Assembly (NCBI RefSeq): GCF_036226505.1
Contig: NZ_CP108484.1
Coordinates: 744,001 to 808,000, forward strand
Direction of reading: 5' to 3'
Length of the DNA: 64,000 bases
Source: Kitasatospora sp. NBC_01246
GTDB lineage: Bacteria > Actinomycetota > Actinomycetes > Streptomycetales > Streptomycetaceae
A program made the position numbers and the translations under genes. A model generated the notes under the pieces. That model was not told the DNA's origin, did not search any database, and saw nothing but the letters and a program-made list of their open reading frames with translations. Position 1 is the first letter of the stretch. Every line of letters starts with the position of its first letter. Below are positions 14,903 to 24,496 of the stretch, piece by piece.

Positions 14903-15778
14903 TCAGCGGTCCGCCGGCACGGCGCCGTCGGACGCCAGGCTCGCCCGCCTCCTCATGATCGCGTGGCCGGCGAGCGCCCCGCCGTAGATGGTGTAGCCCA
15001 CGCCGATCAGCCAGGACTGCACCACCAGGACCGCGCCGACCGTCCCGTACGAGACCGCGTTGGAGACCAGCAGCGGGGCGAGGACCAGCCGGGAGAAGTA
15101 CCGCAGCCCGGTCAGGGCGGCCATGGTGGCCAGCGCGCCGGGGAGCAGCCACAGCCAGGGGACGCGTGCGCCGAGCAGCAGGCGCTGCAGCCACCAGAAC
15201 AGCAGGACGCCGCCGAGCACGGTGGCGGCCAGGCGCAGCGCGGGCTGGGCCGCGCTGCCCTGCCACGGGCTGCCGCTCCAGGCGGCGATGAGGATGTAGG
15301 CGGTCAGTCCGGCCAAGCCGAGGGCCTGGCGCCAGACGGCGTGCCAGGGGCCGCGTTCGAGCTGCCAGATGCGCTCGTAGACGGTCTGGACGGAGGCCAT
15401 CAGGGAGATGCCGAAGACCGTCAGGGCGGCGAGGCCGAAGCCGGTGGTGGTGCTGAGGATCTGGCCGCGGGAGGCGAACAGGCCGCGGGTGGCCTGCGCG
15501 CCGCGGCCGGTCAGGCCCAGGCCGTCGGTGATCCACTGGCTGATTCCACTGTTCCGGGTGGGCGGGGCTGCGGCGATCACGATCAGCAGCGGCACCAGCG
15601 TGACGAAGAACAGCGCGGCGAAGGCCATCGAGCGCTGCAGGAGTTCCACCGAGCGGCCCTGCTTCCAGACCTCCAGGGCGACCGAGGCGGCGCTGCGGCG
15701 CCCGGGCGCCACGGTCGCGCCCGCTGTGCCCGCCGTGCCCGGGGTCGCGTCCCGGTCCCGGTCCCGGTCCTCAGCCAT
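14903..15778 (-). CDS. YihY/BrkB-type (YhjD-like) membrane protein
   Basis: 291 residues, about six membrane helices. The start WKQGRSVELLQRSMAFAALF and the end TVGAVLVVQSWLIGVGYTIYGG fit the YihY/BrkB superfamily, but it is shorter and more distant than the protein at 4706-5797. Function unknown; family members influence envelope integrity. GGAGG 5 bases before the ATG at 15778 decides the start. The N-terminus contains a DRDRDRD repeat. Confidence 0.8.
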   Translation of the reverse strand: MAEDRDRDRDATPGTAGTAGATVAPGRRSAASVALEVWKQGRSVELLQRSMAFAALFFVTLVPLLIVIAAAPPTRNSGISQWITDGLGLTGRGAQATRGLFASRGQILSTTTGFGLAALTVFGISLMASVQTVYERIWQLERGPWHAVWRQALGLAGLTAYILIAAWSGSPWQGSAAQPALRLAATVLGGVLLFWWLQRLLLGARVPWLWLLPGALATMAALTGLRYFSRLVLAPLLVSNAVSYGTVGAVLVVQSWLIGVGYTIYGGALAGHAIMRRRASLASDGAVPADR

Positions 15779-15812
15779 GGTGGCCTCCACGCCGTCGTCC
15801 CCGTCCTCGCGC

Positions 15813-15837
15813 CTACCACGCGCAGGCTGTCGCAGAC
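15813..15837 (-). promoter_or_regulatory. Sigma-B-like promoter for the second BrkB-type gene
   Basis: Minus strand GTCT (15837-15834), 15 bases, TGGTAG (15818-15813) then GCG. Confidence 0.35.
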
Positions 15838-15854
15838 AGGGACGGCCGGCGCAA

Positions 15855-16347
15855 TCAGCGGGTGGGCCCGGCCCAGATCCCGGCGTCGGGCTCGGTGTGG
15901 CGGTGGGCGATGGCGTCGGCGGCGATCCGGGCGGCCTGGACGCCGTCGGTGTCCAGCCGGCCGTGGCGGGCGGCGGCGGCGAGGAGGAGCAGGCACTCGC
16001 CGAGGGCGTCGAGCTGGAACTGCCGGTTGACGTGGTTGCCCGCCACGTCGAAGCCGCCCGGGTAGCCCGGCAGGTCCAGGGTGCGCCGGTCCGGGATGGC
16101 GGTGCCGGTGGTGGTGTACGCGGGGGCGAGGTCGTAGCCGTACTCCCCCGCGGCAACGTCGGCGGTGAGGGCGTCGCGGACCAGGACCAGCCCGGACAGG
16201 TCGTCCCAGGTAGATCTCGGCGGCCGTCACCAGGGCGCCGCCCGACATCAGCAGCGACAGGGACCGCTCGAAGCGGCCGTGGCGTACGTCGTCCACCGCG
16301 CGGGGCACGAGCCCGGGCAGCTGCCGTGCAGCCGGGGCCTTGGTCAT
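15855..16347 (-). pseudogene. Mosaic pseudogene: small membrane-type protein N-terminus joined out of frame to a GH15 fragment
   Basis: An ATG at 16347, with GGAG and 5 bases after the TPP-enzyme stop, opens a frame with VPRAVDDVRHGRFERSLSLL and SGGALVTAAEIYLG. At about 16212 that homology ends. The next frame carries DLPGYPGGFDVAGNHVNRQF and QLDALGECLLLLAAAARHGR to DAGIWAGPTR, which looks like the (alpha/alpha)6 barrel of GH15 glucoamylase/trehalase-type enzymes, and stops at 15855 without the C-terminus. Both parts are incomplete and in different frames. Confidence 0.6.
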
Positions 16348-16352
16348 CGCGC

Positions 16353-18140
16353 TCACTCCTTGCCGCTGCCGGGCAGGAACTCCTGGATCTTCGCCTTGAG
16401 GCCCTGCTTGACCATGGACCCGCGGTCGCTGTCGCCCTTGAGGACCGCCGAGGCGGCGGCGGTGATCTGGTCGAGCGAGGCGTGCGGCGGGATCGGCGGC
16501 ACGGCCGGGTCGGTACGGAAGTCGATGACGTACGGCCGCTCCGAGGCGAGCGCCTGGCGCCACACCGGCTCGACGTCCTCGGGCTTCTCCACCCGGGTGC
16601 CGTAGAGGCCCAGCTGGACGGCGAAGTCGGCGTACCGCACGTCCGGCAGGTGCTGGGAGGGCTCGAACTGCGGGGCCCCCTGCATGGCCCGCATCTCCCA
16701 GGTGACCTGGTTGAGGTCCTGGTTGTTGAGGACGGCGACGATCAGCCGCGGGTCCGACCACTGCTGGTAGTACTTCGCGACGGTGATCAGTTCGGCGAGG
16801 CCGTTCATCTGCATCGCGCCGTCCCCGACGATGGCGATGGCGGGGCGGTCCGGGTGGGCGAACTTCGCCCCGATCAGGTACGGGACCCCGGGGCCCATGG
16901 TGGCGAGGGTGCCCGACAGGGACCCGCGCATCGTCCCGCGCATCCGCAGGTGGCGGGCGTACCAGTTGGCGGCGGACCCGGAGTCCGCGGCGATCATGGC
17001 GTTCTCCGGCAGCAGGGCGTCGAGGGCGTGCACCACGTGCTCGGGGTTGAGCGGGTCGGCGGAGACGGCGGCGCGCCGCTCCATGACCTCCCACCAGCGG
17101 GCGGTGTTCTCCTCGACCGTCTCCCGCCAGGACCGGTCCGTCTTCTGGTCCAGCAGGGGGATGAGGCGCTTGAGGGTCTCCGTCGCGTCGCCCACCACGT
17201 TCAGCTCGAACGGGTAGCGCAGGCCCACCATCGACGGGTCGACGTCGATCTGCACGGCCCTGGCCTTGCCGAACTCGGGGAGGAACTGGGTGTACGGGAA
17301 GCTGGAGCCGATCACCAGCAGGGTGTCGCAGTCGCGCATCAGCTCGTAGGACGGCCGCGTCCCCAGCAGGCCGATCGAGCCGGTCACGTAGGGCAGCGTG
17401 TCCGGCAGCACGTCCTTGCCGAGGAGCGCCTTCGCCACCCCGGCGCCGAGGATCCCGGCGACCTGCTCGACCTCGGCGCGCGCCCGCCGCGCACCCTGGC
17501 CGACCAGGACGGCCACCTTCTCGCCGGCGTTGAGGATCTCGGCGCAGCGGGCGAGGTCCGCGTCCGACGGCACCGGCGCGTACCGGCCGACGCCGAGGCT
17601 GGAGGGCACCATCTTGAAGGCGTGGGCCGGCGGCTGGTAGTCGAGCTCCTGGACGTCGGCCGGGACGATCACGGCGGTGACGGTGCGGCTGGTGGCGGCG
17701 ATGCGCATCGCCCGGTCCAGCACGTTGGGCAGTTGTTCGGGGACGGTGACCATCTCGCAGTAGGCGGAGGCGACGTCCTTGTAGAGCGAGAGGAGGTCGA
17801 CCTCCTGCTGGTAGGAGCCGCCCATCGCGCTGCGGTCGGTCTGGCCCACGATCGCGACGACCGGGACGTGGTCGAGCTTGGCGTCGTAGAGGCCGTTCAG
17901 CAGGTGGATCGCGCCCGGGCCGGAGGTCGCGGCGCACACGCCCGTCCGGCCGGAGAACTTGGCGTACCCGACGGCCTCGAAGGCGGCCATCTCCTCGTGC
18001 CGCGCCTGCACGAACTGCGGCTTGTCGTCGGCCCTGCCCCAGGCGGCGAGCAGGCCGTTGATGCCGTCACCGGGATAGGCGAAGACGTGCTCGACGTCCC
18101 ACTGCCGCAAACGTTCGAGGATGTAGTCCGAGACCTTCAT
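16353..18140 (-). CDS. Thiamine-pyrophosphate-requiring enzyme (pyruvate oxidase / acetolactate synthase family)
   Basis: 595 residues with the three TPP-enzyme domains. The N-terminal pyrimidine-binding domain has QARHEEMAAFEAVGYAK with the catalytic Glu near 50, the central domain binds cofactor, and the PP domain has GDGAMQMNG followed by LNNQDLNQV (the GDG-x-NN magnesium/TPP motif). This branch resembles PoxB-type enzymes oxidising pyruvate and is commonly labelled only as TPP-requiring. ATG at 18140 with GGAG 8 bases upstream. A decayed gene follows it by 5 bases. Confidence 0.87.
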   Translation of the reverse strand: MKVSDYILERLRQWDVEHVFAYPGDGINGLLAAWGRADDKPQFVQARHEEMAAFEAVGYAKFSGRTGVCAATSGPGAIHLLNGLYDAKLDHVPVVAIVGQTDRSAMGGSYQQEVDLLSLYKDVASAYCEMVTVPEQLPNVLDRAMRIAATSRTVTAVIVPADVQELDYQPPAHAFKMVPSSLGVGRYAPVPSDADLARCAEILNAGEKVAVLVGQGARRARAEVEQVAGILGAGVAKALLGKDVLPDTLPYVTGSIGLLGTRPSYELMRDCDTLLVIGSSFPYTQFLPEFGKARAVQIDVDPSMVGLRYPFELNVVGDATETLKRLIPLLDQKTDRSWRETVEENTARWWEVMERRAAVSADPLNPEHVVHALDALLPENAMIAADSGSAANWYARHLRMRGTMRGSLSGTLATMGPGVPYLIGAKFAHPDRPAIAIVGDGAMQMNGLAELITVAKYYQQWSDPRLIVAVLNNQDLNQVTWEMRAMQGAPQFEPSQHLPDVRYADFAVQLGLYGTRVEKPEDVEPVWRQALASERPYVIDFRTDPAVPPIPPHASLDQITAAASAVLKGDSDRGSMVKQGLKAKIQEFLPGSGKE

Positions 18141-18208
18141 CTGTTGGGCTCCGTTCGCAGCTCGACTCGCCGGCGGGGGGACCGGGAGAAACTCCCCGCG
18201 CTCTCGTC

Positions 18209-18232
18209 TGACCCGTCGGGGCCGGCCGAAAC
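18209..18232 (-). promoter_or_regulatory. Sigma-B-like promoter for the TPP enzyme
   Basis: Minus strand GTTT (18232-18229), 14 bases, GGGTCA (18214-18209) then GACG. Confidence 0.4.
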
Positions 18233-18350
18233 CCGGCCGGTGGAGGCCGCGGCCGCGGTGCCCGGACGCAGTCGCTCCTGGCCCGTGAGCGCAGCCCGGC
18301 GGGTTTCCGCCGCCCGCCCGGGCCGGGCCGCCGCTCCCGGTGGCGCCCCT

Positions 18351-18375
18351 GCTTGGCCGTCGCCAGACTGGGCAG
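18351..18375 (+). promoter_or_regulatory. Sigma-B-like promoter for the DUF6328 gene
   Basis: GCTT at 18351-18354, 15 bases, GGGCAG at 18370-18375 then ACG, about 106 bases before the ATG. Confidence 0.45.
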
Positions 18376-18481
18376 ACGGGTGCGGCGCCGGTCCCGCCGA
18401 GGGCACACCGGCCGCCGATACCCGTTCGCCGCTGCGCCGCCCCGTCGGCGCCCGGCCCAGACCGCCGCAGGGGACCCGCCG

Positions 18482-18991
18482 ATGACCGCAGACCACGACC
18501 GACCGGCCCGGGGGCGTGACGAGACTCCGGAAGAGCGTGCCGACCGCCTGTGGAACGAGATGCTGCAGGAGGTGCGGGTCTGCCAGACGGGCGCCCAGAT
18601 CCTCTTCGGCTTCCTTCTCGCCACCGCCTTCACCCCCCGCTTCGCGACACTGCCGGACTTCGACAAGCACCTCTACGTGGCCACCGTCCTGCTCGGCGCC
18701 TTCGCCACCGGCACGCTCATCGCCCCCGTGGCGTTCCACCGCTTCATGTCCGGCCACGGCATGAAGCCCGAGCTCATCCACGTCGCCGGGCGGCTCATCG
18801 GCCTCGGCCTGGTGCTGCTCGCCCTCACCATCTCGTCCGCGCTGCTGCTGCTCCTGCGCACCGCCACCGACAGCTCACCGGCGGCCTGGGTGCTCAGCGG
18901 CGCGGCGCTGGCGTGGTTCTGCGTCTGCTGGCTCGTCCTCCCCCGTTCGGTGCTGCGCCGTCACGCCCACCGGAGGGACCGGGACCGCTGA
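18482..18991 (+). CDS. DUF6328 family membrane protein
   Basis: 169 residues. The charged lead ETPEERADRLWNEMLQEVRV followed by QTGAQILFGFLLATAFTPRF is the recognisable start of this actinobacterial family, then three further membrane helices and a basic tail. Function unknown. The ATG at 18482 gives the family start; a GTG frame reaching 18353 encodes low-complexity Arg/Pro sequence over the promoter and is rejected. Confidence 0.8.
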   Translation: MTADHDRPARGRDETPEERADRLWNEMLQEVRVCQTGAQILFGFLLATAFTPRFATLPDFDKHLYVATVLLGAFATGTLIAPVAFHRFMSGHGMKPELIHVAGRLIGLGLVLLALTISSALLLLLRTATDSSPAAWVLSGAALAWFCVCWLVLPRSVLRRHAHRRDRDR

Positions 18992-19028
18992 GCCTCCGCC
19001 GGGCCGGGGCCCGGACGCGCGCCGCCCG

Positions 19029-19053
19029 GTTTGCGCTCCCGTCCATCGGGCAG
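19029..19053 (+). promoter_or_regulatory. Sigma-B-like promoter for the catalase
   Basis: GTTT at 19029-19032, 15 bases, GGGCAG at 19048-19053 then CCG, 70 bases before the ATG. Confidence 0.45.
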
Positions 19054-19123
19054 CCGCACCGCCGACCCAGGCCGGGCGCCCGGAGAGCGGCGGCCCGGCC
19101 CCTTCCAGGACGGAGAGCGTGCC

Positions 19124-21328
19124 ATGACGATCAACCCCGGACCTCCCGAGCACCGCCCTCACGCGCCCCTCGTCTCCGGGACCCCGAATCCGGGGCCGCC
19201 GGTGGAGCACGGGCGCGATGCCAAGGACGCCGCGCTGGACGCCGCCCGGGCTCCTGACCCGAACGGAGCGCTGACCACCGACCAGGGCGTGCGGGTCGAC
19301 GACACCGACAACTCGCTGACGGTCGGCGATCGCGGGCCCACCCTGCTGGAGGACTTCCAGCTGCGGGAGAAGCTCACCCACTTCGACCACGAGCGGATCC
19401 CCGAGCGGGTGGTGCACGCCCGCGGGGCGGGCGCCTACGGATTCTTCGAACCCTACGCATCGCTCGCCGAGTTCACCTGCGCCGACTTCCTCCAGGAGGC
19501 CGGCCGGCGCACTCCGGTCTTCGTCCGGTTCTCGACCGTCCAGGGCCCGCGCGGCTCCGCCGACACCGTGCGCGACGTCCGCGGCTTCGCCACCAAGTTC
19601 TACACCCGCCACGGCAACTACGACCTGGTCGGCAACAACATGCCGGTGTTCTTCATCCAGGACGCCGCCAAGTTCCCCGACTTCGTGCACGCCGTGAAGC
19701 CGGAGGCCCCGAACGAGATCCCCACCGGCGCCTCCGCCCACGACACCTTCTGGGACTTCTGTTCGCTCCAGCCCGAGTCCACCCACATGCTCATGTGGGC
19801 GATGTCCGACCGGGCCATCCCCCGCAGCTACCGGATGATGCAGGGCTTCGGCGTCCACACCTTCCGCCTGGTGAACGCCGACGGTCGCGGGACGTTCGTG
19901 AAGTTCCACTGGCGGCCGCTGCTCGGAACGCACTCCCAGGTCTGGGACGAGGCCCAGCTCACCGCCGGACGCGACCCGGACTTCCACCGCCGCGACCTGT
20001 GGGAGGCGATCGCGGACGGCGACTTCCCGGAGTACGAGCTCGGCGTCCAACTGATACCGGAGCAGGACGAGTTCGCGTTCCCCTTCGATCTGCTCGATCC
20101 GACGAAGCTGGTGCCGGAGGAGCTCGTGCCGGTCCGGCCGGTCGGGCGGATGGTCCTGAACCGCAATCCGGAGAACTTCTTCGCCGAGACCGAGCAGGTC
20201 GCCTTCCACACCGCCAACATCGTCCCCGGTATCGACTTCACCAACGACCCGCTGCTCCAGGGCCGCAACTTCTCCTACCTCGACACCCAGCTCATCCGCC
20301 TGGGCGGCCCCAACTTCTCGCAGCTGCCGGTCAACCGGCCGCTGGCCGACGTCCGGGTCAACCACCGCGACGGCCACGGCCAGCAGACCATCCACCCCGG
20401 TCACGGCTACTCGCCCAACTCCGTGGGAGGCGGCTGCCCGTTCACCATGGGCGGCGGCCGGCTGCCGGAGGGGGTCTTCCAGCACTACCAGGAGCGGGTC
20501 GACGGCCGGACGATCCGGCGCCGCAGCCCCAGCTTCGCCGACCACTACAGCCAGGCCACCCTGTTCTGGCGCAGCATGACCGGCTGGGAGCAGGAACACA
20601 TCACCGCCGCCTTCGCGTTCGAGCTGGGCAAGGTGGTCGACGAGGAGGTGCGGCGGCGCACCGTCGGCAACCTCGTGCACGTCGACCCCGTCCTGGCCGC
20701 GGAGGTCGCCCGGCGGATCGGCGTGCCCGAGCCGGAGCCGGCGGAGCTGGACGCCCCGGCGCAGGAGGACGCCGGCGCGGCCGGGCCGCTGGTCTCCCCC
20801 GCGCTGAGCCTGGAGCACCTGCGCGGCTCCGGCATCCGCACCCGCAAGGTCGCCGTGCTGGTCGGCCCCGGCGCGGACGCCGACCAGGTGCGGGCCGCGC
20901 ACGAGCACCTGGGTGCACTCGGCGCCACGGTGGAGACCCTCGCCGCACACGGCGGCGAACTGCCCGCACGGGACGGCGGCCGCCTCGTGGTGGACCGCCC
21001 GCTGCCCACCACCGCGTCCGTCCTCTACGACGCCGTGGTGGTACCGGACGGCACCGGCGTCCTCTACGACGCCGTGATCGTGCCGGGCGGCACCGGACCC
21101 GACCTCACCGCCGATCCGGACGCCGTACGGTTCGTCACCGAGGCGCTGCGGCACGGCAAGCCGGTGGCGGTCCTCGGATCGGGCGCCGGGCTCGTCCGCG
21201 CGGCCGGGGCCGGCGATCCGACCGACCTGGCCGGGGTCGCCGTCCGCGGCCCCGGGGAGCGGGCCGACGAGGACTTCTGGGACGGCTTCGCCCGCCTGCT
21301 GGAGCGGCACCGCTTCCCGGAGCGCTGA
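19124..21328 (+). CDS. katE: Large-subunit catalase, HPII/KatE type
   Basis: 734 residues, the size of clade 2 catalases that convert hydrogen peroxide to water and oxygen. The catalytic His is in [16 protein letters not shown], the distal Asn region in [16 protein letters not shown], and the proximal haem-ligand region is [19 protein letters not shown]. From about residue 560 a flavodoxin/DJ-1-like C-terminal domain follows ([16 protein letters not shown]). GGAGAG 7 bases before the ATG. Inside the C-terminal domain a 39-base unit is tandemly duplicated. In streptomycetes catalases of this type are under the sigma-B stress response, which agrees with the promoter motif. Confidence 0.93.
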   Translation: MTINPGPPEHRPHAPLVSGTPNPGPPVEHGRDAKDAALDAARAPDPNGALTTDQGVRVDDTDNSLTVGDRGPTLLEDFQLREKLTHFDHERIPERVVHARGAGAYGFFEPYASLAEFTCADFLQEAGRRTPVFVRFSTVQGPRGSADTVRDVRGFATKFYTRHGNYDLVGNNMPVFFIQDAAKFPDFVHAVKPEAPNEIPTGASAHDTFWDFCSLQPESTHMLMWAMSDRAIPRSYRMMQGFGVHTFRLVNADGRGTFVKFHWRPLLGTHSQVWDEAQLTAGRDPDFHRRDLWEAIADGDFPEYELGVQLIPEQDEFAFPFDLLDPTKLVPEELVPVRPVGRMVLNRNPENFFAETEQVAFHTANIVPGIDFTNDPLLQGRNFSYLDTQLIRLGGPNFSQLPVNRPLADVRVNHRDGHGQQTIHPGHGYSPNSVGGGCPFTMGGGRLPEGVFQHYQERVDGRTIRRRSPSFADHYSQATLFWRSMTGWEQEHITAAFAFELGKVVDEEVRRRTVGNLVHVDPVLAAEVARRIGVPEPEPAELDAPAQEDAGAAGPLVSPALSLEHLRGSGIRTRKVAVLVGPGADADQVRAAHEHLGALGATVETLAAHGGELPARDGGRLVVDRPLPTTASVLYDAVVVPDGTGVLYDAVIVPGGTGPDLTADPDAVRFVTEALRHGKPVAVLGSGAGLVRAAGAGDPTDLAGVAVRGPGERADEDFWDGFARLLERHRFPER
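21020..21097 (+). repeat. 39-bp tandem duplication in the catalase gene
   Basis: Units 21020-21058 and 21059-21097 each encode VLYDAV(V/I)VP(D/G)GTG, an in-frame 13-residue insertion at a central beta strand of the DJ-1-like domain. Confidence 0.8.
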
Positions 21329-21340
21329 CCGCCCGGTCAT

Positions 21341-21384
21341 GACGCGCCGTTGGCGGCCCCGTCGAGGGCCGCCAACGGCGCGTC
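21341..21384 (+). terminator. Terminator after the catalase
   Basis: Perfect 19-base arms (21341-21359 and 21366-21384) around a 6-base loop, starting 12 bases after the stop. Confidence 0.75.
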
Positions 21385-21429
21385 GGGGCCCGGGGGTACG
21401 GCCGGGTCCCGGCGGACGCGGGTCGGCCC

Positions 21430-21454
21430 GTGTGATCGCCGGAGAGCCGGGCAG
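21430..21454 (+). promoter_or_regulatory. Sigma-B-like promoter for the MFS gene
   Basis: GTGT at 21430-21433, 15 bases, GGGCAG at 21449-21454 then ACG. Same -35 tetramer and extension as the CsbD promoter. Confidence 0.5.
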
Positions 21455-21493
21455 ACGCGGGGGCGTCCCGTTCCGGCGTAGGAGGAGAGTGTC

Positions 21494-23011
21494 ATGGCCG
21501 ACTCGGTGAAGGCGTCCGCGAAGAGGTCGCAACAGCCACCGCAGACCGGGGACTCGCCCGGGGGCGAGGTCATCGAGACGGACGTGCCGGCCAGACTCGA
21601 CCGGCTGCCGTGGTCCCGCTGGCACTGGCGGATCGTGATCGGCCTGGGGACCGTCTGGATCCTCGACGGTCTGGAGGTCACGATCGTCGGCAACATGGCG
21701 GCCCGGCTCGCCGAGCAGGGCAGCGGCGTCAGCATCTCGACGACCCAGGTGACCACCGTCGCGGCCGCCGTGTACGTGGCGGGTGCGTGCAGCGGCGCCC
21801 TGTTCTTCGGCTGGCTGACGGACCGGCTGGGGCGCAAGAAGCTCTTCATGCTCACCCTGGCCGTCTACCTGGTGGCCACCGCCGTCACGGCGTTCTCCTG
21901 GAGCGCCTGGTTCTTCTTCCTCTGCCGCTTCTTCACCGGCTTCGGCATCGGCGGCGAGTACGCGGCGATCAACTCCGCGATCGACGAGCTGATCCCGGCC
22001 CGGGTGCGCGGCCGGATCGACCTGATCATCAACGGCAGCTTCTGGATCGGCGCGGCGCTCGGCGCCTTCGCCTCGATCGCGCTGTTGAACACCGCGCTGT
22101 TCGCCACCGACGTCGGGTGGCGGCTCGCCTTCGCCATCGGCGTGGTGCTGGGCCTGGTGATCCTGCTGGTGCGCCGGCACGTCCCGGAGAGCCCGCGCTG
22201 GCTGTTCACCCACGGGCGCGCCGCGGAGGCGGAGGAGGTGGTGGCCGAGGCCGAACGGATCGTGGAGGAGGAGACCGGCCGCGCCCTGCCGCCGGTCGAG
22301 GGGGACCCGATCCGCATCCGCGAGCGCGGACCGCTCGGCTTCATCACGATCGCCCGTACGGTGGTGGGCAGTTACCCGCGCCGCACGGTACTGGGCCTCG
22401 CGCTCTTCATCGGCCAGGCCTTCCTCTACAACTCGGTGACGTTCGGCTACGCGGTCATCCTCACCAAGTACTTCGAGGTGCCGGAGGGCGACACCGGCTA
22501 CTACTTCGCGGTGATCGCGGTCGGCAACTTCCTGGGCCCGCTGCTGCTCGGCCACTTCTTCGACTCGGTCGGCCGCAAACCGATGATCGCCGGCACCTAC
22601 ATCGGCTCCGGCCTGCTGCTGTTCGGCACCGCCGCCCTCTTCCAACAGGGCTCGCTGTCCGCGGTCAGCATGACGGCCTGCTGGACGGCGGTGCTCTTCC
22701 TGGCCTCCGCCGGGGCGAGTTCGGCCTACCTGACCGTCAGCGAGATCTTCCCGCTGGAGACCCGGGCGATGTGCATCGCCTTCTTCTACGCCGTCGGCAC
22801 GGCGGTGGGCGGCATCAGCGGGCCGCTGCTGTTCAACGGGCTGGTGAGCAGCGGCAAGGTGTCCGACACGACCCTCGCGTTCTGCATCGGCGCCGCCCTG
22901 ATGACCGTCGCCGGGCTGGTCGAGGCCGCGATCGGGGTCCGGGCCGAACGGCGCAGCCTGGAGTCGCTGGCCGCGCCGCTCAGCACCGTCGGCGCGGCGA
23001 AGAGCACCTAG
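21494..23011 (+). CDS. MFS transporter, sugar/organic-acid porter type
   Basis: 505 residues, 12 predicted membrane helices. The signature [13 protein letters not shown] between helices 2 and 3, [15 protein letters not shown] in helix 4, ESPRWL after helix 6 and the repeated [13 protein letters not shown] between helices 8 and 9 place it in the sugar/metabolite:proton symporter branch. The substrate is unknown. GGAGGA 9 bases before the ATG. The N-terminal 30 residues are polar and cytoplasmic. Confidence 0.88.
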   Translation: MADSVKASAKRSQQPPQTGDSPGGEVIETDVPARLDRLPWSRWHWRIVIGLGTVWILDGLEVTIVGNMAARLAEQGSGVSISTTQVTTVAAAVYVAGACSGALFFGWLTDRLGRKKLFMLTLAVYLVATAVTAFSWSAWFFFLCRFFTGFGIGGEYAAINSAIDELIPARVRGRIDLIINGSFWIGAALGAFASIALLNTALFATDVGWRLAFAIGVVLGLVILLVRRHVPESPRWLFTHGRAAEAEEVVAEAERIVEEETGRALPPVEGDPIRIRERGPLGFITIARTVVGSYPRRTVLGLALFIGQAFLYNSVTFGYAVILTKYFEVPEGDTGYYFAVIAVGNFLGPLLLGHFFDSVGRKPMIAGTYIGSGLLLFGTAALFQQGSLSAVSMTACWTAVLFLASAGASSAYLTVSEIFPLETRAMCIAFFYAVGTAVGGISGPLLFNGLVSSGKVSDTTLAFCIGAALMTVAGLVEAAIGVRAERRSLESLAAPLSTVGAAKST

Positions 23012-23180
23012 GGGCGGTTGCGAGGCCGCGGACCCGGCGGGACTTCTCAAACGCCCTCTGCGCCCGGGCGGGCCGTCAGATCACGGCCGGCGCGGGCGCC
23101 TTGGCTGCCGTGGCCGCCGTGGCCGCTCCGCCGGGCGACACCGGGCGCTCGGCTCGGCGAACGCCCGGTCGAGGATCGTG

Positions 23181-23216
23181 CTCCGGCCCCCACTCCCCTC
23201 GTGGTGGGGGCCGGAG
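23181..23216 (+). terminator. Terminator hairpin after the MFS gene
   Basis: Perfect 13-base arms (23181-23193 and 23204-23216), 10-base loop, 170 bases after the MFS stop. Confidence 0.55.
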
Positions 23217-23276
23217 CGGGCCTCAGTCGCGCCGACGAGAGAGAGCATGCCAATGGGGACGGCCGGACGGCCATGC

Positions 23277-23295
23277 ATTAGCCTCTGAGCCTAAT
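23277..23295 (+). promoter_or_regulatory. Operator-like palindrome before the ArsR-type gene
   Basis: ATTAGCCTCTGAGCCTAAT, a 19-base palindrome with one mismatched pair, 51 bases before the GTG. It is in the only AT-rich part of the region and probably an autoregulatory site. Confidence 0.45.
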
Positions 23296-23346
23296 AGTCA
23301 ACAACGCGGCAGGTCAGGATGGCTGCGGGGAGCCGGAGGAAGGTTC

Positions 23347-24345
23347 GTGATCGCACTGAGGTTCGGGGTCGCGGACCTCGCGAGGACCCGGTTCGTCATA
23401 TCCCCGCTCGACCATCTGCTGGCCGGTTCGGCCCGGTTGGGCGTTCACCAGGGCAACGGGTCGCGCAGCGAACGCTGGTGGCGGGACGCCCGCCGCCACG
23501 TGCCCCACCGGGCCGTGCGCTTCCTCGAAGTGGTCAACGCGAGCCCGATCGGCATCCCCGACTTCATGGTGGCGGACCTCGACGCCGTCCGCCGCCAGCT
23601 GACCGACGAGCTCGACGCGCTCCTCTCCGTCCCGCAGCAGACTGTGGAGGAGGGTGTCGCGATCTTCGGCGACCGCCTGGGACTCCCGGCCGCCCTGGCC
23701 CGGTTGCGCGACGACGGCAGCCGGGGCCTGCGCGAGGTCAGCGACGGCGCCTGGGCGCTGTTCCAGGCCTGCCTCGCCCCGGACTGGCCCGACATCCGCC
23801 GCGCCCTGGAGGCCGACATCGCCGTCCGGGCCCGCACCGCCGCCCGCTCCGGGATCGGCGAAATGCTCGGCACGCTCCACCCGAAGGCCGTCTGGCGGGA
23901 CGAAGGGGTGCTGGAGTGCACCCTCGGCGAGCTGGAGGGTTCCTTCGAACTCGGCGGCCGGGGCCTGGAACTGCGGCCCAACTACTTCGTCCAGCGGAGC
24001 ATCAGCCTGCTGGCCGAGCCGGACCGCCAGAGCCTGCTGCTGCACCCGATCGCCCTTCCGGCCGCCGAGCCCGCGGCCCGGACCCCGGCCGCCGACGGCC
24101 TCGCCGCCGTGCTCGGCCCCGCCCGGGCCCGCGTCCTGCGCGCCATCGCCGGCAGCGCCTGCTCCACCACCGAGCTCGCCCAGCGGCTAGGCGTCACCCC
24201 GCCCTCCGCCTCCGCCCATGCCACCGCCCTGCGCGCGGCCGGCCTGATCGCCACCCAGCGCGAGGGCAAGCAGGTCCGCCACGCCCTCACCGACGTCGGC
24301 CACGACCTCCTCCTCGACAACCCGCCTCCCCCGCCGCAGGCCTGA
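23347..24345 (+). CDS. ArsR-type winged-helix regulator with DUF5937
   Basis: 332 residues. The N-terminal about 250 residues start with VIALRFGVADLARTRFVISP, the typical DUF5937 opening, and the C-terminal winged helix has GSACSTTELAQRLGVTPPSA as recognition helix region followed by the wing LIATQREGKQVRHALT. This class of long ArsR proteins represses neighbouring genes in actinobacteria. GTG at 23347 with GGAGGA 6 bases upstream. Its target is not clear: both neighbours face other directions or have their own promoters. Confidence 0.85.
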   Translation: MIALRFGVADLARTRFVISPLDHLLAGSARLGVHQGNGSRSERWWRDARRHVPHRAVRFLEVVNASPIGIPDFMVADLDAVRRQLTDELDALLSVPQQTVEEGVAIFGDRLGLPAALARLRDDGSRGLREVSDGAWALFQACLAPDWPDIRRALEADIAVRARTAARSGIGEMLGTLHPKAVWRDEGVLECTLGELEGSFELGGRGLELRPNYFVQRSISLLAEPDRQSLLLHPIALPAAEPAARTPAADGLAAVLGPARARVLRAIAGSACSTTELAQRLGVTPPSASAHATALRAAGLIATQREGKQVRHALTDVGHDLLLDNPPPPPQA

Positions 24346-24496
24346 GCACCGGCCGGTGTCCGCACCAGGTCCCGGCTGGAACCTCCGCGACGCATCCACG
24401 CGGCGGTCCCGGCACCCGCCTGCCGCGTGATCGCCTACCGGCGGGTCCGGGTCCGGAGCACGCGGCGCTGCCACGACACAGCCGTCCCCGCCCGGG

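Larger units (their letters stand above)
18141..18481. other. Divergent intergenic region
   Basis: 341 bases between the TPP enzyme and DUF6328 gene. It holds one proposed promoter for each direction (18209-18232 minus, 18351-18375 plus) and GC-rich short inverted repeats near 18221-18242. No gene was recognised. Confidence 0.6.
23012..23346. other. Intergenic region upstream of the ArsR-type gene
   Basis: 335 bases with a terminator hairpin at 23181-23216 and an operator-like palindrome at 23277-23295 in an AT-rich stretch. No gene recognised. Confidence 0.6.

Noticed and set aside
18875..23050. A 1391-codon open frame on the minus strand
   Set aside because: It lies entirely antisense to the catalase and MFS genes and has the composition of a shadow frame; GC-rich third positions of the real genes remove stops on the other strand.
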